From contig NZ_SORF01000003.1 in NCBI RefSeq assembly GCF_004366795.1, forward strand, positions 62,001-126,000: DNA of 64,000 nucleotides. The letters are read 5' to 3'. Within the stretch, counting starts at the first letter, position 1. Each line of letters begins with the position of its first letter. Below, piece after piece: positions 8,832-16,336 of the stretch. The translations under genes and the position numbers were made by a program. Below the pieces are notes generated by a model. It did no database searches. It was not told the DNA's origin and worked only from the letters and a program-made list of their open reading frames with translations. The stretch is from Alicyclobacillus sacchari (GTDB taxonomy: Bacteria; Bacillota; Bacilli; Alicyclobacillales; Alicyclobacillaceae).

Positions 8832-10479
8832 GAATACCCACCCCCGCAATGAAACTCGCTGTCGTGTCATACGCAATGCGTTCACTGCCCTGTGATCGCT
8901 CCGAAGTCAACAGGAGTTTTGAACCGTCGTAGTATGCATGCGAGGCTTCGCCTGTTCCATAGCCGTCAGCGCTCAACTGGGCAAGCGAACTATCGTACAC
9001 TGCCTGATGCTCGACATCGATGCCTGTCAACTCCACCTCAACGCCAAGCCCGAGCCGCGACGCGGTCTCGGTGGCATTGGTCATGCGGGCGAGATCGGCC
9101 TGTTGCCCCTGCTCGACGAAGTTCGGCTGAATCCACGCTGCCGTAAAGCCGAGTGATTGCCACTGCCAGACGCCGCCAGCACCATAGTACGGGATCCAGA
9201 ACAAAGGTAGATTGTTCGCTTTGGCTAGAGCGGAAGCAAATTGGATATATGGAGCTTCACCGGGCATCGTTTGGCGATACTGTTCCTCGTTCCAGTAGAA
9301 CCCGACCAGTTTCAAATTTTTGAAATCCGCTTTCTTCCAATCGTCGAGCAATTGGTGGACATACCAGGTCTCTGCCTGTTCGCGACCCGCCAATCCATTT
9401 GGATCGCCAGAGCCGCCATCAAATTGCACGTCTTTCCCGTCGACGGCTCCGAAGTCGATCAGCCCATATGCAAAATACGGCAACGAAAGCACGACTTTTT
9501 CCTGATATCCCGGGCGGTGCAACGCCTGATTGACGACAGCAACCGCCTGGTTCAAGGCGCTCAATTGCTTCCCAGGGGCAAATAAATCCTGAAGATAGGC
9601 GGACAAGCCTTGCTCTGTGTCCTGTACTGAGCCATAGGGCAGAAAGAGCATCGTGTCGAACAGAGGTTTGGTCATCTGTCCGCGCTCCGTTACATAAGCG
9701 AGCATAGGTTCGAAGTCCTGGACGGACCACGTGCCTTGACTGCCATTGGCCCCCGTTTGTACGAGCAACATATTGCGAATACCGGCGGCATTGGGTGCCG
9801 ATGGCAGCAACGGACCGGGCGCCTTGATGGATGCTGCCACCACTTTCGGCAAGGTGCTAGCCGCCAGACCGCGCTCTGTTCGTGAACCTTGTACGTCAAA
9901 ACCATTGACGAACACCCAAACGTCAACGGGAATGACGAGCCGCACCGCCGACGCCTCGATCCCAGCCGCACTCGACCAGGCAAACGTCTGTGTCATCACA
10001 CGCTGATCGCTTTGCGGTATTGCAGAAGGGCGCTGCCCTGCCGTGTACCATTGACCGTTTTGGTCAAACTGAAACTCGACATCACTGGGGAAATAGATAC
10101 CAAGCGAAAAGTTTTGCAAGGCCTGAATGTGAATGGACTTCACGTCGACTGGAGACGTAAACGTCAACGTGATGGTGCGACTCCCCTGATGGCTGAAGCC
10201 TCGCCACCCAGACATCTGTGTCACATCGCTTTGATACGATGTTTCCTCCCGTGCGAACGTAGCATCCGGTATACCGCTCACCGCAATGGATAGGGCACCC
10301 TGCGATGTCAGATCCGTCATGGCGCTGCTGACATTTGCGCCCTCCGATCCCGCCGCCCCTGTCGCACTGCCTGTCCCCGCAGCTGCGGCCAAGGCGATGC
10401 GCGGCGGATCGAGCGAGGCGGCCGCTAGTGCGCAAAGAGCCATCGCGGTCGCCGCCCACATTTTTCGCTTACTGAACAA
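8818..10479 (-). CDS. DUF4855-type secreted protein
   Basis: About 553 residues with an N-terminal signal sequence, a discoidin-like beta-rich domain (~50-190: distortion of a Val-Lys-Ser-Ile-His-Ile-Gln-Ala pattern), then a TIM-barrel-like DUF4855 region (~210-550) with Leu-Val-Gly-Phe-Tyr-Trp-Asn-Glu-Glu near residue 400, and Phe-Trp-Ile-Pro-Tyr-Tyr. DUF4855 proteins are secreted, possibly glycoside-hydrolase-like; the paired Glu residues would suit catalysis but this is inference. I prefer the TTG at 10479, since GAGGAAGG sits eight bases upstream; GTG 10500/ATG 10497 extend the frame by six or seven codons without a ribosome site. First gene of the wall-protein operon running to 5084. Confidence 0.8.
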   Translation of the reverse strand: MFSKRKMWAATAMALCALAAASLDPPRIALAAAAGTGSATGAAGSEGANVSSAMTDLTSQGALSIAVSGIPDATFAREETSYQSDVTQMSGWRGFSHQGSRTITLTFTSPVDVKSIHIQALQNFSLGIYFPSDVEFQFDQNGQWYTAGQRPSAIPQSDQRVMTQTFAWSSAAGIEASAVRLVIPVDVWVFVNGFDVQGSRTERGLAASTLPKVVAASIKAPGPLLPSAPNAAGIRNMLLVQTGANGSQGTWSVQDFEPMLAYVTERGQMTKPLFDTMLFLPYGSVQDTEQGLSAYLQDLFAPGKQLSALNQAVAVVNQALHRPGYQEKVVLSLPYFAYGLIDFGAVDGKDVQFDGGSGDPNGLAGREQAETWYVHQLLDDWKKADFKNLKLVGFYWNEEQYRQTMPGEAPYIQFASALAKANNLPLFWIPYYGAGGVWQWQSLGFTAAWIQPNFVEQGQQADLARMTNATETASRLGLGVEVELTGIDVEHQAVYDSSLAQLSADGYGTGEASHAYYDGSKLLLTSERSQGSERIAYDTTASFIAGVGIHGGS

Positions 10480-10639
10480 CCATGACACCTTCCTCATCAC
10501 GACGAACTTGCCGATCCCGCTTCGACAACGAACGACAATCTAGTCAACGATACCTTTCGAAAGTCAAGTCCAATTTCTAAGGGCATTGTGCTAAATTTGC
10601 ACCACGTCAGCATGGGATTTCCAATCTATCAAAAATTCA

Positions 10640-10669
10640 TTGACAAAGTCATAGTCTCGTCCATATAAT
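10640..10669 (+). promoter_or_regulatory. Consensus sigma-A promoter
   Basis: TTGACA at 10640-10645 and TATAAT at 10664-10669, separated by 18 bp. Both hexamers are perfect. Transcription should start near 10676, feeding the short structured RNA immediately downstream. Confidence 0.85.
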
Positions 10670-10675
10670 GTGTAT

Positions 10676-10803
10676 AAGGTCTTTGTAATCTTCATATACT
10701 TTGAGCGTGGACACGAAGATCCTAAGCCGGTAAAGTGGGCACATAGGCTTAGGGGAGTGAATTGTGCAACCGGCCACCCGATACTACATCTGGGTGGTTT
10801 TTG
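10676..10803 (+). ncRNA. Putative structured small RNA or terminated leader (about 125 nt)
   Basis: Starts a few bases after a perfect sigma-A promoter and ends in an intrinsic terminator: CCACCCGAT (10774-10782) pairs with ATC-T-GGGTGG (10788-10797), followed by TTTTT. Two further stems are visible: ATCTTC 10688-10693 with GAAGAT 10715-10720, and CCTAAGCC 10721-10728 with GGCTTAGG 10746-10753. The 5' arm of the terminator (GGCCACCCG, 10772-10780) is also complementary to CGGGTGGCC at 10864-10872, and GTGCAAC (10764-10770) to GTTGCAC (10821-10827), so readthrough RNA could fold differently. I do not recognise a known riboswitch, T-box or 6S RNA. It may be an independent sRNA or an attenuated leader of the small gene at 11079. 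Confidence 0.6.
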
Positions 10804-10902
10804 TGTTGTCCGCGTTACTCGTTGCACGCCTTCGTATCTAGACATCCATGAACGTTCAAGCAACGGGTGGCCAAACTGGGGTCAAAGGGTTAGACAGAAG
10901 AA

Positions 10903-10989
10903 GGGAGACTATAAAAGTCTCCGCGAACAATGAGTACACAAAACCAACCGAATCAGGGATGGATACTCGCAGAGAGGTCCATCCCTGAT
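10903..10989. other. Two perfect hairpins between the short RNA and the next promoter
   Basis: GGAGACT/AGTCTCC (10904-10922, loop ATAAA) and a 12-bp inverted repeat ATCAGGGATGGA (10952-10963) / TCCATCCCTGAT (10978-10989) with a 14-base loop. Neither has a T-tract on either strand, so neither is a standard intrinsic terminator. They may be RNA stems or protein-binding sites. Confidence 0.6.
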
Positions 10990-11004
10990 GTCGTTTATGC
11001 CCCA

Positions 11005-11063
11005 TTGACCCTTTGTATGCGTTTGTATACAATGATCTCGCAAATCGAATACATTTGTATACA
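11005..11063 (+). promoter_or_regulatory. Promoter with duplicated TTTGTATACA element
   Basis: TTGACC (11005-11010), a 17-bp spacer and TACAAT (11028-11033) form a likely sigma-A promoter. TTTGTATACA occurs at 11022-11031, overlapping the -10, and again at 11054-11063 just before the ribosome site; each contains the palindrome TGTATACA. The 32-bp offset is three helical turns, which suits a repressor binding on one DNA face. Confidence 0.6.
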
Positions 11064-11078
11064 GAGGAGTGTGTTGGC

Positions 11079-11471
11079 ATGCAACACGTTGACAGGGAAA
11101 CACACGACCATCACGGTTCACACGGCAGGCACCACAAACCTGGCAGAGCCCCGCACGATCACCCGAAACACGGGATCGGCCCACAAACGTTTCGCCGCGG
11201 GCGAGCACTGGCCTTTCTGGAAACGCTCAATGTGCGGCGCGCAACCCTGATCCGGCAATTGGAACAACCTGAACTCACATCCATTCATCCCGTGATCGCG
11301 GGCGAACTCAAGGCAGTTGACATGATGCGCGACGAGTTCATGGCTATGTTTGACCTCCGAGACACACAGGAAGACACAGACAACTACGAAGCGCCACAAA
11401 CCAAGCACACCACTCCACCCAACACAGAACAACCCATCGAACCAAGCGACCAAACTGAATCTGACGCATGA
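11079..11471 (+). CDS. Small His-rich hypothetical protein with conserved helical core
   Basis: 130 residues. The N-terminal ~35 residues are rich in His, Gly and Lys. A helical core (~35-90) begins Phe-Arg-Arg-Gly-Arg-Ala-Leu-Ala-Phe-Leu and contains Arg-Gln-Leu-Glu-Gln-Pro-Glu and Gly-Glu-Leu-Lys-Ala-Val-Asp; the C-terminal 40 residues are Thr/Pro/Gln-rich and probably disordered. The core resembles a helical segment I associate with some Firmicute PadR-like regulators, but no winged-helix domain is present, so I give no function. The ATG at 11079 follows AGAGGAG by about nine bases. Duplicated TGTATACA sites precede it. It converges on rpoN. Confidence 0.7.
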   Translation: MQHVDRETHDHHGSHGRHHKPGRAPHDHPKHGIGPQTFRRGRALAFLETLNVRRATLIRQLEQPELTSIHPVIAGELKAVDMMRDEFMAMFDLRDTQEDTDNYEAPQTKHTTPPNTEQPIEPSDQTESDA

Positions 11472-11482
11472 AGCAGCGAGAA

Positions 11483-11529
11483 GCGGGAGCATGACCTACG
11501 CGCGGCAAGACTCGCATGGTTGCTCCCGC
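11483..11529. terminator. Inverted repeat between converging genes
   Basis: GCGGGAGCA (11483-11491) pairs with TGCTCCCGC (11521-11529), with a further CATG/CATG pair inside the loop. It lies between the small gene ending at 11471 and the rpoN stop at 11530. There is no clear T-run, so termination strength is uncertain. Confidence 0.5.
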
Positions 11530-12822
11530 CTATCGCCGCCGCTTTTGTGAACTGGGGATACCCATCTGCTCACGGTATTTCGCCACAGTCCGACGTGACA
11601 AGGCAACGCCCTGTTTCGCCAAGCGCAACACGATCTCGGCGTCGGAGAGCGGATTGCGCGCATCTTCTAGAGCGATCAGCGAACGCATGAGATGCTGTAC
11701 CGCTTCTGCAGAGAAGTCAGATGCGGCAAGTTGCGCCGGGAAGAACGCATCCATCGCCCACACCCCGAATGGCGTCTTCATGCTCTTGTTGCGGATCGCT
11801 CGACTGACGGTGGACTCGTGCATCTCCAATTCCTGAGCCACCTCGCGCAGCGTGAGCGGACGCATGTGTCCCGGCCCATGTCTTAAGAAGTTAAGCTGCC
11901 GCGCGACAATCACTTCAGCCACCCGTAGCATGGTCATACGGCGTGTTTCAATGGCCTTAGCCATGCGCTCGATAGCGCGTAAACGCGCGGCTAAGAACGC
12001 CCGTACCTCCGTCCCGCCGGATATCCAAAGTGCGCGGTATGACGGTGAGACCCACAAGCGTGGTTCGGCACTTTCATGCACGCGCACCATGAACGCGTCT
12101 CCGGCCTGTTCAACGACGACGTCCGGAGGAACAAGCGACAACGGCTCTTTGCACCATGCCGCACCCGGGCGCGGCGTGAGACGGCGAAACTGTGCAAGTA
12201 CTTCATAGATTTCATCCAACGAAACGTGACAGTTTCGCGCAACCAATCGCAGTTTCCCCTGCCCCAAATCGTTCAGATGATCGATCACCTTACGCGCCAA
12301 TGTGCGGTAAGGGGGTTCGATTTTGTCCAGTTGCAGAATCAGGCACTCCTCCAGATTCCGCGCACCAACCCCTGAAGGTTCACAGTCTTGCAGAGCAGAT
12401 AAGGCCTCCTCCACCTCCCGCACAGGGACGCCAAGCCGAACAGCCACGACGTCCAACGAATCTGTACAATAGCCGCGCTCATCTAGGCTGCACGCCAGTT
12501 GTTGCGCAACTCGCAAGGTGCGTGACGGAAGCGGCATCACCCGCAACTGCGCACAAAGCTCATCGGCAAGGGTCCGCTGTGCCGGATATTGATAGACGGC
12601 ATCGAAGCTCCATGGCGCCGTGGCACCTTGTCTGGGGAACTCGCCAGAAGCCACCGCCCATGGCCACTCCCATTCCAGGCAAGGGTTGTCTTGCGCCATG
12701 TGCTCCAACATGTCTGCCAGTTCAGACGACGAGGATTGCAAAACAGCCAGTGCCTGCCGCATCTCTGCAGTCATGACAAGCCGCTGCGTCTGCTGCATTT
12801 CCCCGCAAAATGCCATATCCAT
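11530..12822 (-). CDS. rpoN: RNA polymerase sigma-54 factor
   Basis: About 430 residues in the usual three-part sigma-54 layout: a Gln/Leu-rich region I (Gln-Gln-Thr-Gln-Arg-Leu, then Leu-Ala-Val-Leu-Gln), a core-binding domain (~90-230), and a C-terminal DNA-binding part with a helix-turn-helix and the RpoN box Ser-Arg-Arg-Thr-Val-Ala-Lys-Tyr-Arg-Glu near the end. It directs polymerase to -24/-12 promoters and needs an AAA+ activator. The ATG at 12822 is favoured because GGAG, formed within the permease stop region, lies eight bases upstream; a GTG at 12831 is possible. It begins five bases after the permease stop, so it is probably co-transcribed with rocE and expressed from that operon's sigma-54 promoter. 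Confidence 0.95.
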   Translation of the reverse strand: MDMAFCGEMQQTQRLVMTAEMRQALAVLQSSSSELADMLEHMAQDNPCLEWEWPWAVASGEFPRQGATAPWSFDAVYQYPAQRTLADELCAQLRVMPLPSRTLRVAQQLACSLDERGYCTDSLDVVAVRLGVPVREVEEALSALQDCEPSGVGARNLEECLILQLDKIEPPYRTLARKVIDHLNDLGQGKLRLVARNCHVSLDEIYEVLAQFRRLTPRPGAAWCKEPLSLVPPDVVVEQAGDAFMVRVHESAEPRLWVSPSYRALWISGGTEVRAFLAARLRAIERMAKAIETRRMTMLRVAEVIVARQLNFLRHGPGHMRPLTLREVAQELEMHESTVSRAIRNKSMKTPFGVWAMDAFFPAQLAASDFSAEAVQHLMRSLIALEDARNPLSDAEIVLRLAKQGVALSRRTVAKYREQMGIPSSQKRRR

Positions 12823-12827
12823 GGCAA

Positions 12828-14240
12828 TCACTCCGTCATGGTTTGTTGCTTCATGGGAACCTGAATCCGCCGCCGATAGAATAGATAGTAACTGAGCAAA
12901 ACGATGACGATAATGGGCACGCCCGCATAAATCGCCATCCGCTGTCCCGGAATAAAGATCAGGCTGACAGCAATGGCCAAATTCAATACAACGCCGGCAA
13001 TCGGCAAAATCGGGTACAGCGGCGTGCGATACGCCAAAGCCCGCACGTCTCCACCATCGCGCACATACTTACGGCGAAATCCAATTTGTGAAGCGCAAAT
13101 GATGGCCCAGGAAAGCACCGCAATTAGACCGATTCCAGAGACAATCCACAAGTACAGCGTATTGGGTGAAACTTGATAAAGCCACAGTGACAACGTACCA
13201 ATGACAAGGGTGGCCAGCACCGACCAAACAGGTACCTGAGCCTTGCTCAATCGCGTCAAAAAGCGAGGTGCCATGCCGTCGAGCGCCATCGACCAGAGAA
13301 GCCGGGAGGACGCGTAGGTCCATGATGATCCCGCGGACAGTGCAGATGTAATAACGATCATATCCATGATCAGCCGAGCATATGGAATTCCCGCAACTTG
13401 GAATATAGTCGCAAATGGACTGTCATTCAAGCCGGCCTTTTGCCAAGGAATAATACCCACCAAGACAATCATCGAAATGACGTAGAACAACAATGTGCGA
13501 ACGCTGGTACTACGTACCGCGCGCGGGACGGATCGCGCCGGATCCTTACTTTCCCCAGCGGCAATACCAATCAATTCTGTGCCACTGTATGCGAAACTGA
13601 CAGGCACCAATGCCATGAAGACGGCGCCAACACCATGTGGGAACAGGCCACCTTGGCCGGTGTAATTGTGAAGGCCAATGGGATGATGGCCGGTCAACCC
13701 AAAAATCGCAAGCACACCAGCAATACAGGCGGCGACGATGCCAAATACCTTGATGCTTGCGAACCAAAATTCCGACTCGCCATAGACGCCTACCCGCGTG
13801 ACGTTCAACGCCAAATAAATGGCTGCAAAGAGCGCGTACCACACCCACAAAGGCACACCAGGAAGGTATTGGTGGATGATAATGGTCGCGGCAATCCATT
13901 CGCCGCCAATGGTGAACGCCCCATTCAGCCAATACAGCCAGGCACTCAAATAGCCAACGGACGGACTGATGAATTCCTGAGCATATGTCTTGAACGATCC
14001 CGCCACAGGCATGGCGGTTGCCAACTCGCCCAAACACATCATGACGATGGAAACGATGATACCTCCAATTACGTACGCAAGCACAGCACCACCCGGCCCA
14101 GCTTGATTGACCGTGTATCCCGAGCTCAAAAAGAGCCCGGTGCCGATCACTCCACCAATCGAGATCATGAACATGTGGCGCGCCTGCATGCCCCGCCGAA
14201 GTTGCGACTCTTTCTCCATAATCTGATCCAGTTGTTGCAT
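12828..14240 (-). CDS. rocE: APC-family amino acid permease, probably arginine/ornithine (RocE-like)
   Basis: About 470 residues with twelve predicted membrane helices. The N-terminal Gly-Gly-Val-Ile-Gly-Thr-Gly-Leu-Phe and the following Gly-Pro-Gly-Gly are signatures of the amino-acid transporter (LysP/RocE/GabP) group. It should be a proton-coupled symporter in the cytoplasmic membrane. Arginine/ornithine specificity is inferred from the neighbours: a RocR-like activator upstream and rocA-rocD-gdh-rocF beyond it. The ATG at 14240 is chosen because GGGGGAGGG precedes it by five bases. A -24/-12 promoter at 14315-14331 lies upstream, and rpoN follows almost immediately. Confidence 0.85.
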   Translation of the reverse strand: MQQLDQIMEKESQLRRGMQARHMFMISIGGVIGTGLFLSSGYTVNQAGPGGAVLAYVIGGIIVSIVMMCLGELATAMPVAGSFKTYAQEFISPSVGYLSAWLYWLNGAFTIGGEWIAATIIIHQYLPGVPLWVWYALFAAIYLALNVTRVGVYGESEFWFASIKVFGIVAACIAGVLAIFGLTGHHPIGLHNYTGQGGLFPHGVGAVFMALVPVSFAYSGTELIGIAAGESKDPARSVPRAVRSTSVRTLLFYVISMIVLVGIIPWQKAGLNDSPFATIFQVAGIPYARLIMDMIVITSALSAGSSWTYASSRLLWSMALDGMAPRFLTRLSKAQVPVWSVLATLVIGTLSLWLYQVSPNTLYLWIVSGIGLIAVLSWAIICASQIGFRRKYVRDGGDVRALAYRTPLYPILPIAGVVLNLAIAVSLIFIPGQRMAIYAGVPIIVIVLLSYYLFYRRRIQVPMKQQTMTE

Positions 14241-14314
14241 AATCGCCCTCCCCCACAATTGATAGCGCTTTCAAAAGAACATACAATACATCCACCTTGT
14301 GATGATTATGAATT

Positions 14315-14331
14315 AGCAAGATTCATGCCAA
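14315..14331 (-). promoter_or_regulatory. Sigma-54 (-24/-12) promoter of rocE-rpoN
   Basis: Reading on the minus strand, TTGGCATGAATCTTGCT carries the essential GG and GC dinucleotides ten bases apart, with TTGC at -12. It lies about 75 bp upstream of the rocE start and closely resembles the rocA promoter at 16257-16273. Confidence 0.85.
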
Positions 14332-14451
14332 GCACATGTTATCGCGAGTCGTCGTGAAGCATCGACGCGATCGACGTTTCGCCGCCCCTAGCTGGATGCG
14401 CCAAATCGGAGCAGAAAAGAAGCCTGACTGACCGACAAGCCGGGCAACCAA

Positions 14452-14491
14452 GGTGCAAACGGGCTTTTCAGGTGCCAGGAGTGTTTGCACC
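14452..14491. promoter_or_regulatory. Inverted repeat GGTGCAAAC...GTTTGCACC, likely activator site
   Basis: A perfect 9-bp inverted repeat (14452-14460 and 14483-14491), centres 31 bp apart, about 120-175 bp upstream of the rocE -24/-12 promoter. It shares the TGCAAA half-site with the palindrome upstream of rocA, so both are likely upstream activating sequences for the RocR-like protein. TTTTCAGGTGCCA between the arms also has a near copy in the rocA region (TTTTTCAAGGTGCCA, 16223-16237). Confidence 0.65.
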
Positions 14492-14527
14492 CAGGGTGTT
14501 GTTTAGCTCATTGCATAAGCATGCAAC

Positions 14528-16051
14528 CTATGTTCGATATGCTGCCGGATCGACGTTCAGCTCACGCAACCAATACTGCAAATTCTGTCGGCTGAGCCCC
14601 AATTCCCTTGCTGTGGCCGAAACATTTCCTTGATGTCGGGACAGCACATCAACCAATACTTGCCGCTGCGCTTCTTGTACCCGTTCCCGCCACGTCCCGC
14701 AACCGGCTCCGGATGGCTCGGCATTCGTGTCCACAGAACCAACCACAGCCGCCTGCACATCCGCCGCATCCGCATCAAGTTGATCTCCGGCTCGCGCGTG
14801 GTCACGCGCCTGCACACGATCCCGTATGTTCTCGGCCGCCGCGCCATGCGCCGCTCCTTGCATGGCTCGCTCCAACTTGCGCCGCAGATGAAGCGGTACA
14901 TGCTGCAAACCCAGTTCCCGCTCATCTTGCACCAAGTTCATCGCACCCTCAATGATGTGTTCCAGCTCGCGGACGTTGCCCGGCCAATCGTAGGCCAGAA
15001 AGGCCTGCAACAACGTCGGCTCAATCTGCTCCACAGACAGGCCAAAGCGGCGATTCAGGCGCTCTCTGAACATGGCGACAAGTTGCGGAATATCCTCTTT
15101 GCGATCCCGCAGCGGCGGCACCAAGAGGGCTACGACACTCAATCGATAGTACAGGTCTTCGCGTAGGCGCCCTGCCGCTATGGCGTGCAGCGGATCTTCG
15201 TTAATGGTCGCCAGTACGCGAACATCAATCGGCCTGTCTTTGAGTTCACCCACGCGCCGCACCGCACGCTCCTGCAACACGCGCAGCAGCTTCGCCTGCA
15301 GCGGCGGACTCAATGAATTCAACTCGTCCAACAGCAGCGTACCACCGTCCGCCTGTTCGAGCAGTCCCGGCCTATCCACGGCTCCCGTGAAGGCGCCCCG
15401 CGCCGTGCCAAAGAGTAGCCCTTCCATGAGCGCCTCTGGAATCGCAGCGCAATTTTGCGAGACGAAAGGCCCGTGCTGACGACCACTCGCCGCATGCACA
15501 CTTTGCGCGAACAATTCCTTACCCGTTCCCGTCTCCCCAATGATCAAAATCGACGAATCCGTGCGTGCGGCTCGCATCGCCTGATCGATCACGTCGCGCA
15601 GCACGGGGCTATCGCCGACAATCGAGGCGAATGTGTAGCGAACCCCCGAATGTGCAAGCAAGTTGTTTTGCAGCCGTTCTACGGGCGTCACGTCGCGCGC
15701 GATTTCAACAGCGCCAACGACCTGACCATCGACGAGAATCGGATACGTGCGATTGATGGTCGTGATGGCCTTGCCGCTCTGGTTGAAATACGTCTGCTTG
15801 ACATTTTCGCGCGATTTGCGCAAGCGCACCGCTTGCAAAAGCGTGCTGCCCGCCGCATCCGGGAACGTGAACACATCTTCGACCCGTTTGCCGATGACAT
15901 CCTCAGGCCGCATGCCTTCAATGTCAGCCATTCGTTTGTTGTAGTAGACCGTCGTACCGTTCGCGTCGATCACGTGAACGCCCTCGTCCAATCCCTGCAG
16001 CAGGGCCTCAAGTAGTCGAACGCGATGCACCTCTTGCACTGAACGTCCCAC
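14528..16051 (-). CDS. rocR: Sigma-54-dependent transcriptional activator (RocR-like)
   Basis: 507 residues. A PAS domain (~15-120), an AAA+ domain (~140-370) with Walker A Gly-Glu-Thr-Gly-Thr-Gly-Lys-Glu (172-179), the sigma-54-contacting Gly-Ala-Phe-Thr-Gly-Ala loop (219-224), Walker B Leu-Leu-Leu-Asp-Glu (~239-243), and a Fis-type helix-turn-helix at the C-terminus (Ala-Arg-Glu-Leu-Gly-Leu-Ser-Arg-Gln-Asn). Between AAA+ and HTH is an unusually long ~75-residue Ala/Arg/Asp-rich linker. By family it senses ornithine/citrulline-type inducers and activates roc promoters; this is supported by its position between rocE and rocA. The GTG start at 16051 has only a weak ribosome site (GGTGA), so an internal GTG a few codons on is possible. 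Confidence 0.9.
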   Translation of the reverse strand: MGRSVQEVHRVRLLEALLQGLDEGVHVIDANGTTVYYNKRMADIEGMRPEDVIGKRVEDVFTFPDAAGSTLLQAVRLRKSRENVKQTYFNQSGKAITTINRTYPILVDGQVVGAVEIARDVTPVERLQNNLLAHSGVRYTFASIVGDSPVLRDVIDQAMRAARTDSSILIIGETGTGKELFAQSVHAASGRQHGPFVSQNCAAIPEALMEGLLFGTARGAFTGAVDRPGLLEQADGGTLLLDELNSLSPPLQAKLLRVLQERAVRRVGELKDRPIDVRVLATINEDPLHAIAAGRLREDLYYRLSVVALLVPPLRDRKEDIPQLVAMFRERLNRRFGLSVEQIEPTLLQAFLAYDWPGNVRELEHIIEGAMNLVQDERELGLQHVPLHLRRKLERAMQGAAHGAAAENIRDRVQARDHARAGDQLDADAADVQAAVVGSVDTNAEPSGAGCGTWRERVQEAQRQVLVDVLSRHQGNVSATARELGLSRQNLQYWLRELNVDPAAYRT

Positions 16052-16179
16052 CTATTCTTCACCGTGCTTTGCCAATGGCTGGCCACCCACATGCGGCCAT
16101 GCGATGCCTCGCCCATCGGCAAGATGCATCAATATGCAGAGAAGTCAAGCATCCATGCTCTCATGTCTCATGGACAAAC

Positions 16180-16196
16180 TGCAAATACAGTTTGCA
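16180..16196. promoter_or_regulatory. Palindrome TGCAAA-N5-TTTGCA upstream of rocA
   Basis: TGCAAATACAGTTTGCA, perfect 6-bp arms, about 60 bp upstream of the rocA -24 element and 130 bp from the rocR start. The half-site matches the inverted repeat upstream of rocE. Likely the activator's binding site, possibly serving both divergent genes. Confidence 0.7.
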
Positions 16197-16256
16197 CGCC
16201 CAAACCGTATTGCGCAAGTAGGTTTTTCAAGGTGCCATAGATCCATCCTGAGACGG

Positions 16257-16273
16257 TTGGCACGATTCTTGCT
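16257..16273 (+). promoter_or_regulatory. Consensus sigma-54 promoter of the rocA operon
   Basis: TTGGCACGATTCTTGCT matches the -24/-12 consensus (TGGCAC-N5-TTGC) exactly, with GG and GC ten bases apart. It lies about 65 bp before the rocA start. Confidence 0.92.
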
Positions 16274-16336
16274 TATTACTTCAGGCAGGCAGATGTTTTC
16301 ACACCCGCCTTCTGACAACACGAAGGAGGACACGGC

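Noticed and set aside
10764-10803. T-box-like GGGTGG before a terminator
   Set aside because: No AGGGTGGNACCGCG box and no specifier stem; the GGGTGG is simply the 3' arm of the terminator.
10930-11250. 106-codon plus-strand frame overlapping the small His-rich protein
   Set aside because: It runs through the promoter and hairpins of that gene and has no ribosome site; the other frame has a conserved-looking core.
14462-14478. Second -24/-12-like site on minus (CTGGCACCTGAAAAGC)
   Set aside because: GG and GC spacing fits, but the -12 lacks TTGC and it lies inside the activator-site inverted repeat; the site at 14315 is far better.
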